Of a DNA stretch of 64,000 nt, positions 37,701 through 50,560 are shown piece by piece. The stretch is from Climacteris rufus (Eukaryota > Chordata > Aves > Passeriformes > Climacteridae), in NCBI GenBank assembly GCA_013398175.1, contig VZRZ01005138.1:211817-275816 (forward strand), in the 5' to 3' direction. The notes under the pieces were generated by a model. The model saw only the letters and a list, made by a program, of their open reading frames with translations, did not search any database and was not told the origin of the DNA. How positions within the stretch are numbered: the stretch's first letter is position 1; each line of letters opens with the position of its first letter. The translations under genes were made by a program, and so were the position numbers.

Positions 37701-38136
37701 ACTGAAATTAAATGTCAAATTATGGTTTGCTTTAGGGTCTGCAAAATTTGGTGTATCTCGAATGTGGCTTTAAAATCTATAGCAGCCTTAATGAGTTGTC
37801 AATACACCTGTAATTCTGAAGCTCTTGAGAAATGTAATAATTTTTCATTTTTGTTAGATAATGAAGGACAGGCCAAGCAGAACAAATTCTGAAATTTGAT
37901 ATTTCTTCAAAGAACCATATATATAGTAAAATGATGACAATAGAACTTGTTTATTAAACTAATGTAGTGATTTTATCGCTTCCTTCTTGGTGGCTTAGTA
38001 CCTGATATTAGTCTGGTATGGTTGCCATGGTAACAGAACACACAGTTCCTTTAATATGACCTTAAGTTCAAGCCTTGCTGTTGTGGCAGAAATGCCAAGA
38101 ACACCTCGATTTTTATAAGAAAAGAGCCTATCAAAT
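31746..38136. other. Unique non-coding sequence
   Basis: No recognised gene. Two parts are less AT-rich than their surroundings: 31980-32445, with overlapping frames on both strands, and 33120-33640, with a 159-codon minus-strand frame (33146-33625). Neither gave a recognisable protein or repeat family. An A13 run lies at 32896-32908. The RFX X-box sits near the right end (38021-38034). Confidence 0.5.
38021..38034. promoter_or_regulatory. Perfect RFX X-box GTTGCCATGGTAAC
   Basis: The 14-mer fits the RFX consensus GTNRCC-N(0-3)-RGYAAC at every defined position with a 2-bp spacer, and is a near-perfect palindrome. RFX factors use such sites in ciliary, neuronal and immune gene control (established knowledge). 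No promoter is visible nearby, so a distal element or a silent match are both possible. Confidence 0.55.
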
Positions 38137-38199
38137 ACATGCAAAAAACCCCCAAACCAAACCAACTAACCAAACAAACCAAAACAACAAACAAACAGT
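38137..38199 (-). repeat. A/C-rich (CAAA)n/(CCAAA)n low-complexity tract
   Basis: CAAA, CCAAA and CCAA units are mixed, with one CCCCC. Read on the minus strand it has the same GTTT/GGTT character as the tract at 3816-3949, in opposite orientation. Confidence 0.85.
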
Positions 38200-41100
38200 T
38201 GAAAAGGAAGGGCAATCTGACATCACATTGTGAGACCAAAAAAAGAGAAGAGCCTGATTTTAGCTAGGGGACCAAGAAATAAGTAACTTTTAGGATACAT
38301 ATGTCCACAGTGTGTTGTGTGTTTAGGTTGATTGCTCCACCATCATTATATCTATTAGTCCCAGTAGAAGTGATTACCCTTTAAAAATCTACTTTTATTT
38401 ATCTGGTTTGAAGACCTGTTGGATTTGTTCTCAGAAGAGCAGCACTGACCTGCTCAGTTCCACATACTGACCAACTGCCAAGGCAAAAAATGGTTGGAGA
38501 GGTTCAAATTATGGTCTGGCTGGAGGAGAGCTCCTGCTGGCTGGTGTTTAGGGATTTCTATCCTGTTTCTATCTAACCTAGACACTCCACATGACTTTGT
38601 GGTTTGTAACTTTTGTGAGGTTCTGATCCATAACCCAATGAAATCCATTTGGTCTTGGATGGAGCCCTGAAAATGGGGAAATTCTTGAATATTCATGGAG
38701 GAGATGCCCTTTCCTGAGGCCAGCTAGTGAGATGAAAATGTAGGGAAGATGATCGCAAAGAATACTCTGGAAGTGAGTGTGCTCAGGTCAGTGGTGTTTG
38801 AAAATATATTGTGCTGAAGGAGTAACAGTAATGCTGTTATCTTTGGAGAGATTATGGACACAACACAGATCTATGATACAGTAGAAAACAGAAACTTGTC
38901 TTGCTGCCTTTGTGTGTGTGTGCGCCATGCTGCTCCCACTTTGCCACTTTTGCAACTTCAAGGAAGTTTTCTGCTCCATGTGCCCTTGGTGATCTAAACT
39001 GGTCTAGTTGTTCAAGAAGTGATTGATGTAACAATCATTTATCATAGTTTATAATCTAAAACTTTCAATTGGAGAGCCATGCAATAACTTAACAAAAAAA
39101 AAAAGAGGAAAAAAGCTCATCACTCGAGCAGCCTTAGTGAGATCTTGATGCTGTTCACAGCATGGGAGCTTTGCTCTGTGCCTGTCCAGAGACTGTGCTT
39201 GGCCAAGTCACGCAGCAGCTGCTCTGTTTTTGTTATTTATTGCTACTGAACTTCAGCAGGGAGCATTTTCAGAATGATTTGTGTTGTCAATGCTGTAACA
39301 CATCTGCACAAGCTGTGCATCTGCATATTGCATATGTCAGCAACTGTTTGGTCAAATCAAGGTGGTCTGGGTGGCTAGTTGTGTCTTTAGAATTGAGGAA
39401 TGGAAGTGTGGGATCTGTGTTCAGCCATGTAATGCTGTCCTGGCCTGGGATGTTGGCTGTTGACTGAGGGCTGTCTCAAGATTAAAAGAATTAGGGGTGA
39501 ACTTTAGCAGTTTGTATGCAGTGATTGTTTGGGATTGGTGTAAAACTCATTTGTGATCCAAAAAATTGTGTCAGGACTGGGCACTGACAGCAAGCATGGA
39601 TTGAACACTAAATCTTAGATCCTTGAGAATCTAGCGTATGGTTGTGCTAGAAGCCAAAAAGCTGGAAAAGTCATGCTGAGGACAACATGGGCTTGGCTGA
39701 TCCACAAGGGCTGGCAAACTGGGACTCAAGGACAAGTATGGCAGAGAACACTTGGAATGGTACCCATCCTGCAGTGCCCTCACACAGTGATTGGGGTCAG
39801 ACATGCAGCAGTAATTGCCAGGCAAGTCTATGGTGATGAAGCAGGTCTGACATCCAGAACAGATAAATCCTGTGGTAATGAAGAAATGTAATCTGTGCAA
39901 GTTTTCAAGGTCATTGACTGCCCTCAAGATTTAGTGGTTCAATTTTTATACTGCTGTAGACTAGAAGCATGGATCCCTTGTGGATGTGTGGTTAGTTTCC
40001 CCCGGCCCCTTTTTGAGACTTACAACTATTTTGGAGTGTAATCAAAAGCTGAGAGTTACTAGGCTATTGTTGCATTTACTCAGAATAAAATGATAGGGAG
40101 AATTCTGCGTTCCTGGATAATTATCATTGCCTCCAAAGAGTAGAATATGAATACAAATTAGTTTGCAAATACCATTCTAACATCACTAATTTTCAGTTGA
40201 AGAAAATGTGAACAAAGTATAAATAACCTAATTGTTAGCGTTCTTCCTAACGCAAATGATGCCTTGTGAATTCTAATCTTATGGGAAATAGATTTTAAAA
40301 AGACACAACACAGGGAGTGCAAGCATGTGAAAGTTATTCTATGCTGTTCTAATAGTAAATCAGTTTAGGCTTATTTGCCATACAGTGTGCCCTTTGATAA
40401 GCCAAAACATTCCAGCTTAGTCTTTTCTGTTGTTATCATGGCTGTGATACAAGCTTGTGTTTTATTTTGCAGTAGCAAAAAAAGAGGGTATGATCTGAAC
40501 ACCAGTGTCAAACAAAAAGGCATTGCCCAAGGTTGGTTGCTCCTACTGTTTCTTTTAAAGATACCCAACTCTTCTCTTCCTCTCTAAAAATGAGCCACAG
40601 TTTTCATCCAATGAGTTGCACTTGTTTAACCCCTCCCAAAGAGGATGAGGACCCACTATCAAGTTACAGCTGTTGGTCCATGGTGTGTGGCTCTGAAGTT
40701 GTGGGATTTCAGGGCTGAAGCACACGGAAGGCCCTGAGTATGCAGACAATGCAGGTACCTTCTGTTTTTCCTTCAAGTAATGTAAAAAAATTAAACCAAA
40801 TCAGCGCTTCCCCTTCTCTTCCAAGCCCTTCAGGCTTGTTTTACAGCTCAGGAGTAGGGACAACCTTGCTGGTCTTTCAGAAGTGCCTTAATAGTTATTT
40901 GTAACCTTTGCTTGGGTACAGTACAGGGATGACCCTGCAGGTTTCCAAAATGCAAAAATCAGAAGCTTCAACATTTTGGTCTGCCCATCTCATATATAAG
41001 TGGATGCAATGGAAAAAGTTCTACCCTCAAAATGCTTGATAAAAAATTGGTTTTAGTGTAGTTTCACAAAGGTTTTACGTGTCCCATTTTTTACTTTCCA

Positions 41101-43808
41101 AAGTTTAAGTAAATAATATTTTGTAAGAGGTGCATAATGGTCTTATATCTTCCTTAGAAGAAATGTTTCTGTTGGGAACTCAATGTAACCTTATATATTT
41201 TTTTAAGTCCTAAACCGTAATCTAACAATTTGTGATTGTTGATTGAGGAAAAAATATAACTTTGAAATAGATAATGAACATATAGTTGACCCTGAATAAA
41301 AAGTTAAGGTGTATAATAATATTGTTTGCTTGTATTAGTAGATAAGCTTTGAATTTTGGTAAAAGTGGATAAATTAGAATGCGTATTTCTCCCTTTTAGT
41401 GTTTCTTTGTCTATTGGAAAGTGGGTTGTGCCTTCATTTTTTCTTAATACTGGATTTCTGCTGTAATTAATGATCTTGATTCTGAGTCAGTCTTGACCAA
41501 AAGTCTTTAGTGTTAGAACAAACAAAATCCACTAAGATAGTTTTAATTGAAGCAGCTATTTAAAAGGGAGAAAAAATAACCTTAAAATTGCTGTCTAAAT
41601 GACCATTTCCTGAGGAAAAAAATACCAAATGAAAATTCTTAATTTGTAAAAAAGCAACTTTCATTTTGGTTCTTATTTTGCTTTTTGTTTGCATGTCTTT
41701 CATTTAAAATCTTTCACTAGCAATAGTAGTTGTTACTATTTTCCTTGCTCTCAAAAGCTTAAGAACTACTATACTTTATATTTCTTCCCTAGGTGTTTTT
41801 TAAATTTTTATTTAATATAACAATGTCATATAAGCCATAAACTCTCCTGGTGAGCATTTGACCTAGAAGGTACTGTTGTCTTTAGAAATAGCATACTACA
41901 TGACTGTTAGAACTAATGAATCATTAAAAAGCATCTGAAGAATGAAGTAAGAATCAAGAAATATTATTGAAAAATTATTCCAAAACAATATGTTCAGTGT
42001 GATTTCTGTCTCTGTTTTACTAGGGAAAAAACTGCTTTTGATGTAGCTTAGATTTTTAATTTTTTTTTTGTTTATTTTGCAGTATCAGTATGCTGGGCAA
42101 AAAGAATCAGAAGAGTGTCACATTTAGAATAGCTTAGGCTAAGGATTATAATGCCCTTGGTCATTCCTCTGTGTGATATGTGCAAAGGTGTCAAGCAGCC
42201 TGTGTCATCTGATGATAACACTCCCTTCTAAACAGCTTGTGCAAGGAAATTAGAATATTGCCAAATTCCATAAGCCTAAAAAGGACATATTTTGTGTTAC
42301 TATTTGTTCTTGTTAAAGTTAATCCAGATAATAGCATGTAAAGTGTAGGTACATCTCTAAGTAATATACATTGAAGATATAGTTGACTCAAAGTGACTAA
42401 TGTGTGTTCTTCCAGCTGCAACTAGCAGAAGAGTTCTAAAAGAATTTAAATCAAAGTTTTTTTAATCTAAAACAAAGTTTTTAAGCATGACTTTCGTTGT
42501 TAAACAAGGACTGGAAATTCATATTTGTTCATTTTGAACTTGAACCTTTCAAGGTTTGTACAGGAAAGGCATATGAAATTCAGTTTTTCCTGGCTTTGCT
42601 TCATATCAGAAAAACTTATTTCAACTTTATTCCTCTGGTTCCTTTGTTAGACTAAGTGAAAATTAAATCAATCTTGGGGTTGAGGTACTTGTACAAATAA
42701 ATTCTGGAGATGATCAGAGCTCTAATAACTATGGTGAAAGTCAATTATTCATTAAAACAACCATTTATATCTCTTAATTATTTTTCATTTATGCAATGTG
42801 AACTAGTGTCAAAGCCCAGTCTCTCCAACACAGCATGAATGGGCCAGTGATGATCAGCTGCTCTGTTGGCTCCTCAGGGCAGTGCCAGTGTTGCAGGGAG
42901 GTGTGAGGTGGGATTGCCAGAACCATCTTGGTTTTCTGTTTCATTCTCATTTAGTTACTTCATCACTCAGGGGCCTGACAACATCTCAGGTAATGAACTG
43001 GAATCAGTGATCCCTCACCAGGGGGGTGCTAGGTTGTACACCTCAGATTTAAATAGAAAAAGCATTTCAAGTCTAGCATTAGGGTTGGGTCTCTGGTGTA
43101 AGGAGGCTGACTAGTGCAGAATGCTGGGATTCAGAAAAGCTCCGCTCAGTGACTTTTTCATAGGTATCCTCTATATTTGTTTTTATTGCTGTGACTGTTT
43201 CTGCTGCATGACTGTTACAGGGATAACTGCGCATATAGTTGACTCACAGATTTTTTCTTCTTTTGTCTGAAAGAAAGCTGTACTGTTACATCCTGGTGTT
43301 TTGGGGACAAATTATAGTTTTCCTACTTTAGCTAGTGGGGGTGTAATTTACTCTTCTGCTTTTCGTCTGCTTATCTTTCCAGACTCTACCAGAGGTAGAG
43401 TATCTCTGTGTGTGATGCCTCCTTCCTGCTGAAATCCTTAATGTTTTTAGGCTTTTTTTTTTTCCCCTAAAAGACCATAGCTGTATGTAGTGGGTCATAT
43501 CCAAAGCTGTGCTAATGTAGGTAGAGGCTCAGGCTGAGGTAGAGTGGTGCCCCTGCCCACACTCAGGCCCATCCTGCTGCCTTCAGACTCCTCCCTGAGC
43601 TCCATCATGGTCCATGCCTCCCCTAGCTTTAGCCTGCAGCTGCTAGACCTGGTTCTCTGGGTTGGATCAGTCCAAGGGTGTGAGCTGCTCCTTGCACTGC
43701 CTTTGCATTTCAGCAAGGAAGGGAGAGCCTGCAGCCTCTGACCATCCCAGGGGCATGGGTTGGCTGCCTGTTCACCTCCCAGCCTGCACGGAAAGCAGTG
43801 CACCTGTG

Positions 43809-43836
43809 GGAGCCTTTTGAAAGGAGCCTTTTGAAA
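43809..43836. repeat. Tandem duplication of a 14-bp unit
   Basis: GGAGCCTTTTGAAA occurs twice in immediate succession without mismatch. A simple slippage product. Confidence 0.85.
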
Positions 43837-46800
43837 GGGGCAGAAGGAGTAATTTAATTGGAGATGGTGAATCCTGTTACAGCTCTTGATTATCAGTGGC
43901 ATTTCTATTAGTGTCCTAGAAATAACATTAGTTAAGACAGTGCTGTAGCAATAGCACCACAGCTGGTGGTGCATATTGGACAGGAATTGCTGTCTGAGCT
44001 CTTTCATCTTTTCATTGAAATATGTTTTATTACAATTTTCTTTCAGCATTGAAGCTACTTTTAAGTTGTGGAGAAGCCACTTTAAGTTGTGCCAGGAACT
44101 TTAGTATCGCTGTTGAGTTGGTGGCAGCTGTCAGTCTCACAGTTTGGGAACTTTTTTGATGGAGTACAAACCTTGAAAATATTCTTCATGCACAGCTCAA
44201 AATATTAACTCTGCTCCTATGAAAGTGTATACAAGGATGGTGAAGTTGCCAGCTGTCATTTTATTTTGATATTTATTTATTTATAAAGTTACGCTATTGC
44301 CATCATGCAAGTGTAGCGGTGGGTGGAATGGTGGCTCATTTTTAGCTGCTGCTTGGTGTAGGGGCTGCATCTGGTGTTTTAAAATAATAAGCCCTGTGCC
44401 AGTTAAACATGGCTTGTATTTTCTGTCATGTCACATGTGTGACAACAGATCTTAGGTTATTTTACCACAAGTAGGCAAGGGTATTGTGGTCATTAGTTTA
44501 CTTTTTCAAGATCCAGCATGGGTATATTGTGGAATTTTGCTCTTAAGAATAATAAAAATAAGCGTGTCTGTTATTACTAACACTATTTGCATTTCCCGTG
44601 TCCCAAGATGAGAATTCTGTCATAAAAATTAGAGGTTAGAGGTTTGGGGAAATGAAGGAAATGCTAAAATAAGAAGAATATAATGGCAGAGGAATATAAA
44701 AGCCTGCTTTCTTAAGGAGAAGAGGTTTGTATGACTGTGCTATTAATGTGTCTTAACTTCTTTGGTTGCTGGCCAACTTAGCAAAATTTGACAGGTGCAG
44801 AGGGATTTCAAAGGTGTTGAGTTTCTAGAAATTTTATGAGAATAAGAGTCTGGGAAGGAGACAGAGAGAGATACATTTGTACCCCAGCCGTGGGAAGAGC
44901 TGCAGGGTGAGCTCAGTTATATGATAAGAGCTTAGAGATTTGGAAGAAAGGAGCCCTGCTAAGGCTACAGCTGGACAGGTTTCTCCAAACTTGCTCTCTT
45001 ATTTCATGTCTCCAGGAAATATCCCAACTCAAGACAAGAAGTAGCAGGGAAGAAGGTTGTGTGGAGCAAAGGTGTCCAGTAAGGAGAGAGAATGCTGTGA
45101 ACCAATCCCAAATGCAGGAATGTTATGCTGAACTTCTCAGCATCAGTTTTGACTGTCTTGCCTATTGCATCAATTTTGGTATGATTTTGAGCTTGTGTGA
45201 TTCTCCTGGCTCATTTTAATGGGTCAGATTGCACTGTGTTCCTTTATCTCTGTAAAGGTAAATTTTTTTTGTGGGAATACTTGCACTGTAGTCTGCAGTG
45301 CTTGCTGCAGTGCTGCTGAAGTGGCTGCTGTTTGGGGTGGTGCTTCCCCCTGCTACTGCTCTGTCCTTGAGTGGGGCCACCTGGAAGTGCTGGATTCAAC
45401 TGCAGGGACTGTCTGGGAAAGATCAGCTTTCCACTTCTGTATGAAAACCTATCGAGTAGTTATTACCCTTAGTTTTCCTCGCTTACTTGCTTTTGTTAAA
45501 ATAAGAATCATAAAATGACTGCCACAGTATATTTCACAAGTCTCAGCTCCTTTATAGATCCCCATGTAATTTTGGTACATGTTCTCTTGGGTCTGGCAAC
45601 TATAAAACAACTGCTATAGCTTTCACTGTGGCAGATTTTCTGCAGAATTTGTTTCATAAAATGGCCTGTTAAAGGTCTTCAATATTTTCTTATTGTTGCA
45701 GACTTCCAAGGTACCACCCTGAACAGCTTATTATATTTCTACTCTTTCTTATGCTCCTTAAGGAGTGCATTTTTTTTATTAGGTCTTGTTCCTCGAGGAC
45801 TGACTCACTGTACTAGGCTTGTTACAATTTTAATAGACTTTTCTGTCACTTAGTCTTGTACATGGGCCACGAAAATTCAGGAATCTCTGAGATGTAATGT
45901 TATTTAAAAAATGCCTCCTGCTTCTTTTCTAATTAATTGCAATCAGAAAGGCTAGTTGGTGGACACATGGTGTCGCAGCTTCTGTGAAATACTGCCTGAT
46001 GGCTATAAACACTGCCATATGTTCTCTGTGAAATATTGCCATAATCATTGGCAACAGGAGCAGCTGATAGGAGGTGAAGGATTAGTTTTCTTCTCTGTTT
46101 TTGACTTTATTTTCAAAATCTGCAAAACACTTCTTGATCACCTTAGTGTTTTATTTAGTTGCTGCTACCCATAGTGGCCTTGTTTTCTTCTAAAATGTTA
46201 TTTCAATAACTTCTGTCTTTCATGTTACAGCTGCTAACAGCTTCTTTGCATAACATGTCCTTTTAAGCAACCATTACTTAATCAAAGTTGGCAGTTAAAG
46301 GGAGTTTTTTCCCCAAATGAAACAGATAATCTTGTTGTAAAGCTAAATAGTTAAAAAATTAATTAGAACTCTTAGAAGCTTGACAGGCAGTGAACTGGAA
46401 GTTTTCATCTAACGAGAGAGTTCCTGTTCTCCAACACAGGTAAAAGGACAATTTTGGGGCTGAGCTGTTTACTAATTCCTTATTGCGAGAAAGTGAAAAG
46501 TCTTTAAAGGTGTGATTGTAATTAATGCTAGATTTCTTTTTAGCCTTTCATCATAAAAGGAGTGGCTGTTGCAATTTGTAGTATCATCCAGAAATGTTAG
46601 TACAAACATTCTTTCCTCTGGTAATACAACTTCATTACACTATAGCAGTAACCTAGTAAGAAAGATCATCTTTTAGTAAAAGAATGTATTTCAAGATTGT
46701 TCATTGGCATTTCTGTAAAACTTTCCTTTGTACGTTTTGCCTCTGACATTGTTTTGAACACTTTGGCCTCTATTATGAGGAGACCATTCATTAGAAGCAG

Positions 46801-47838
46801 CAATCCTCCAATTACCTCAAAACAGCTAGAAGACTCAAAAGACTGTTTTCACAGTAAGTGTGATTCAATAAGAGAGAAGGCAGTGCATTAAGCATGTAAA
46901 GTGTTTTTGTCTCTGGTTAGAAGCATAGGGCTCTCATGAAAGTAAGCAAACAGGATTGATTCTGCTCCTTTTATTAAAATTGGTTTCTTTTAAGCACTGC
47001 TTTTCTGTCTAATTGCTAATTTTAATAGGGTACTTGCTAGCTCTGAGAAATATTTTGTTTTATTAAAGCAACAAATGGTTTTACATGTCCCTCTATACTT
47101 TGGGAGTTGTGGGCTATTGAAGCACATTCTGTCTTACATGCACAGCTCTGGCTATTAAGCTGTACACAAGTGATTGATCTCTTTAATAAAACCCTGCTCT
47201 TTAGTAAGGAAAGAGTGATAAACAAATGTACTTGTTTGTCCAGTGCTTTGGAGATTATGGTAACATGAGGACATCAAGAATGCCATTTTAATGAATAAGG
47301 TAGATGAAACACATCAATACAGTCTTTGTTTTAAGCATGTCTGAAAACCAATATGCTTTAAGTTAATTTGATTCATGCTTTTCATTCATTTGTAACACCG
47401 TGCACATTATAACAGAAAATGTTTTATAGTTAAGCAAAGAAAAGATCTGGCAGGTGGAAGATTCTGACACTTTCTGCGTGAGATTGAAGAAGTGAGGAAC
47501 AGCAACTTTGCAAATCCACTTTCCTGTGGCTTGTTGTGGCTCTGGCCCCTGCAGTGTTTCGAAGGACATGTCACAAGCATGCCTGAGGGGGGCTGGCTGC
47601 GGAGCCGTGTCGTGTGAGGGATAGCTGGAAAAATGCTCTGAAAATACAGGGCTACACACATCACTACAGCCCTGATGCCAAAAATTCTCTGTGTGTACAT
47701 ATTGGGTCTGTTTGTTCATGCTGATGTTTTTCAGGAATAACTCTGCTGTCAATAGTTACACTGATTTATTCCTTTTTTTAAGGCAAGTGAGAGAGGGAAT
47801 CAAATCCTCATTTCTTTTGCCATCTACTAAAAAGCACT

Positions 47839-47870
47839 CTTTCCATGGCAACCCCTGTTTCCATGGTACA
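47839..47870. promoter_or_regulatory. Two tandem X-box-like sites (TTTCCATGG)
   Basis: TTTCCATGG occurs at 47840-47848 and 47858-47866, an 18-bp period. The first continues as GGCAAC, a perfect right half of an RFX site. The second is preceded by G and continues as GGTAC, a degraded match. Each is an imperfect X-box; their pairing is what stands out. Regulatory use is inference. Confidence 0.35.
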
Positions 47871-49770
47871 TGCTGTATTGCCCTTCAGAGAAGCTTTATT
47901 AAGAGACACACATACACGCACATACTGTCATGTGAATGTGGTTGCATTTTATAGCACTCTAAAGGAAAGCTATAGTGAATTGTAATTTTTTTTAAGTTGT
48001 AGTGCTTTTTTCATTATACAGTGTGGTGAAGGATTATTGCTGCTACTGCTTGGCAGTGTCATGGGAGTACAACAAAATGTGGTTCTTTTCACTGTTGTTA
48101 GAAGAATATTTTTCAAACTGCTCTATTTACTAGTACATTAAGATCATTGTTTTCTAAATTCTCTTTAGGTGTAAGTTGGTATACAAAGTAATCAAACTCC
48201 TTTTGCAATGTTAAAAATAAATATTCAATAAAGGTTTTCCACTGCTAGGTTCAGTCTGGGAAATAATAAAGACGTTGGCAAATTTCAAGACTTATCTAAA
48301 AAGTCTTGTTCTAATAAGAAAATGCGAATCCACAGAAATTTGTGGCTTCTTTTCCATAATGACACCGATTAAAAGTTACTTTGTGTTTAAAAGTAGCTAA
48401 ATTTACAAAAGTCAGACATCATATCTTTCTTTTTTTTTTGATTATAAAGGTGCAACTGTGAAACTATTAAAAGTTATATCATTACTTTTACCTTGAGAAG
48501 GTTCATTTATAATCACCCTTTTAGACTTTACAGCTCATAATGACAGTAGGTAGAAAGGGTCTCTGATACAAAGTGTTTTATCAGTCTTAAGATAAGCTAA
48601 TGCATTCTGTAAGTATGTGTTAAGGTGACAGACAGAAACGTACCAAAATTTCCCTGAATTTTGGAGAGCTACTTCATGTGCTCTAATTGTATGGGACTGA
48701 AGTCTGACAAGACCCTGTTAGCTACCTTTCAGAGACTGTTTAGTCTCTGCTTTTCAAACTTTTTGCTCAAACTTTGTGGAAAGTGGAGTAAACCCAAAAG
48801 CATACCTGTTTTCAAACAAGTTTGTTGCCTCACATCAGTTGTTAATTTCAAAGGTAACCCTGATAAAAACCTTGTAAGAAAGTCAGAGTGGATCCTCTAT
48901 TCAAAAGGAATTTTGTCTGTGGCCTGAGGCTGCAAAGGTGGGATAGTGCTTGTAAGACATCTGCCCTGGTGCTTGGTCTTGCCCTCCCTCACTTGGTCAC
49001 TGAAGTTACAACTAGGGAGGTAATATTTGAGTTCGTACAAAAAAAAACCCCAACATCAAAAAGCTTGGAGCGAGTCTTAAGCATCTGTCATATAAGCAAC
49101 AGAATGCAGCTAACAGTACCTCTGATGGTGAAGTTGGGAAAAGTGAAGTAAGGTGCTGAGAAGTATCAGGAGCTTATTTTGGGGAATTATATGTAACCTT
49201 TAAAGTTTAGTTTATTAGTCAGTAGATTGAGAGCTTATGTATAAATTAGCAGTTTTCATTTTGCTTTCTGATGGGTGCCTGTCCTTTCATGAGGAACGGT
49301 TCCTTAGCAGAGGGTTGCGCATTGTCACTTGATGAGAATTGAGTTTTATATTAGTATTTTTTTAGCACAATGAAAAGTGCTATTTTAATGAACAGTTTAT
49401 TCCCATTTAGAGTAAGTCCATAAAACTCTGGATTGCTGTTTGTGAAAATGCTGAGGAAGCAAAGGATTAAGATTATTTATTTATTTAAATCACTGAATGC
49501 ATCTATAGTTGTACTTTTTGCAGCATTACTCTGAGCAGTGCAAATGAGCCAGGGAAGTCTGTGATAATGCCTTTCACTATGGTGCTCTGTTAAATTTAAT
49601 TCTTGGTTTTGTTAAATCTGGGCCTGACTGATCAAAGGAGAGAGATAATACTAATAGTCCTCACTACTTGTGATGTTGAAGTCAAGTGCATAAAAAGCAA
49701 TGTTCATAAGGAGAAAAAGTGTTTTGTTTTACTCTTCCTTTTCCTCAGTGCTGTACGGTCCTTTCTTGTG

Positions 49771-50560
49771 AACAGAGCATTTGCCTGCTCTGTGCCGTCC
49801 TGGGATGGACCACATGGCTCCAAAGCAAGGTGTTAATGCTGATAACCACAGGAACACTGCCAAGGTGGCTCGGGGCAGGGCGCAGAGAAGAGCTGTTGAG
49901 CAGCAGCTGGGCTGGGAGGCTGCTCTACCTTGTGCTCCTCGGGATCTTGGTGTAACAGTGACGGATATTTTGGACAGCTCTGTAGAAATGCAGAGCACTG
50001 CCACGGCAGCTTCTCTTCAGAGGCTGTGCAGGTCCAGTGACCCAGCCTTTGCTCCTGAGGTGTGCAGAGCTGCTCCCTGCCCAGGCTGGCCTCCCTCCTG
50101 GCCACTAAATGCTTCAATGCCGCCAGGAAGTCATTGCTTGCTCTGCTGCTCCCTGGAAACTCCTTGTGCTCAGGATGCAGAGCCTGACAAGGTCCAGCCC
50201 AGCCTTTGAATACCTCTGTTGGACAACTGGGTGTGCTTGCCAGTGTTACACAGACCCCGATGTTCTCTCTGGGTGATCTGTGGCAGAGCTCAGGATTTCT
50301 GGAAAGAAGAATTTGTGGAGAAAGACCACCCCTCCTCTTTCCTTTTCAAATAAGAGAGAATTTATGGTGGGAGTGTGCCCTGGGGTCCCTCTTTTGTTCT
50401 GGCTCCTGGTGTGCCCAGCCCCAGGCTCGGTGCCCAGGGCAGGGCCTGCAGGCTCTGTGAGACCCTGTGCAGGCTGCCCTGCATCTAATATGGGACCATC
50501 TGCACCCCCTTGTTTCCCCCTTCATTCACAGCAATTTTTGAAAATTATAGCGCTTGGAAG
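49771..50560. other. GC-rich, CpG-poor block
   Basis: GC content rises sharply relative to both flanks; for example the line at 50041-50100 is about two-thirds G+C. I count only about ten CpG in the block, so it is not a CpG island by observed/expected ratio. Frames are open on both strands (142 codons plus, 49781-50209; 91-94 codons minus) as expected from GC-rich, stop-poor DNA. No protein family is recognised. Candidates are a decayed CpG island, an old GC-rich repeat or a GC-biased gene-conversion hotspot. Confidence 0.5.

Larger units (their letters stand above)
38200..49770. other. Unique AT-rich non-coding sequence
   Basis: More than 11 kb without a recognised gene or repeat. The longest frame (184 codons, minus, 43495-44049) partly crosses a less AT-rich patch and has no familiar domain. 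A 14-bp unit is duplicated in tandem at 43809-43836. Paired X-box-like sites lie at 47839-47870. A (TG)n run lies near 38911-38925. The interval 40960-42800 is strongly AT-rich. Confidence 0.5.

Noticed and set aside
43495..44049. 184-codon minus-strand open frame
   Set aside because: Longest frame in the window, but it has no recognisable domain, crosses a stop-poor GC-richer patch and lacks splice or promoter context; a plus-strand frame also overlaps it.
49781..50209. 142-codon frame in the GC-rich block
   Set aside because: Both strands are open here because stops are rare in GC-rich DNA; no protein family recognised.
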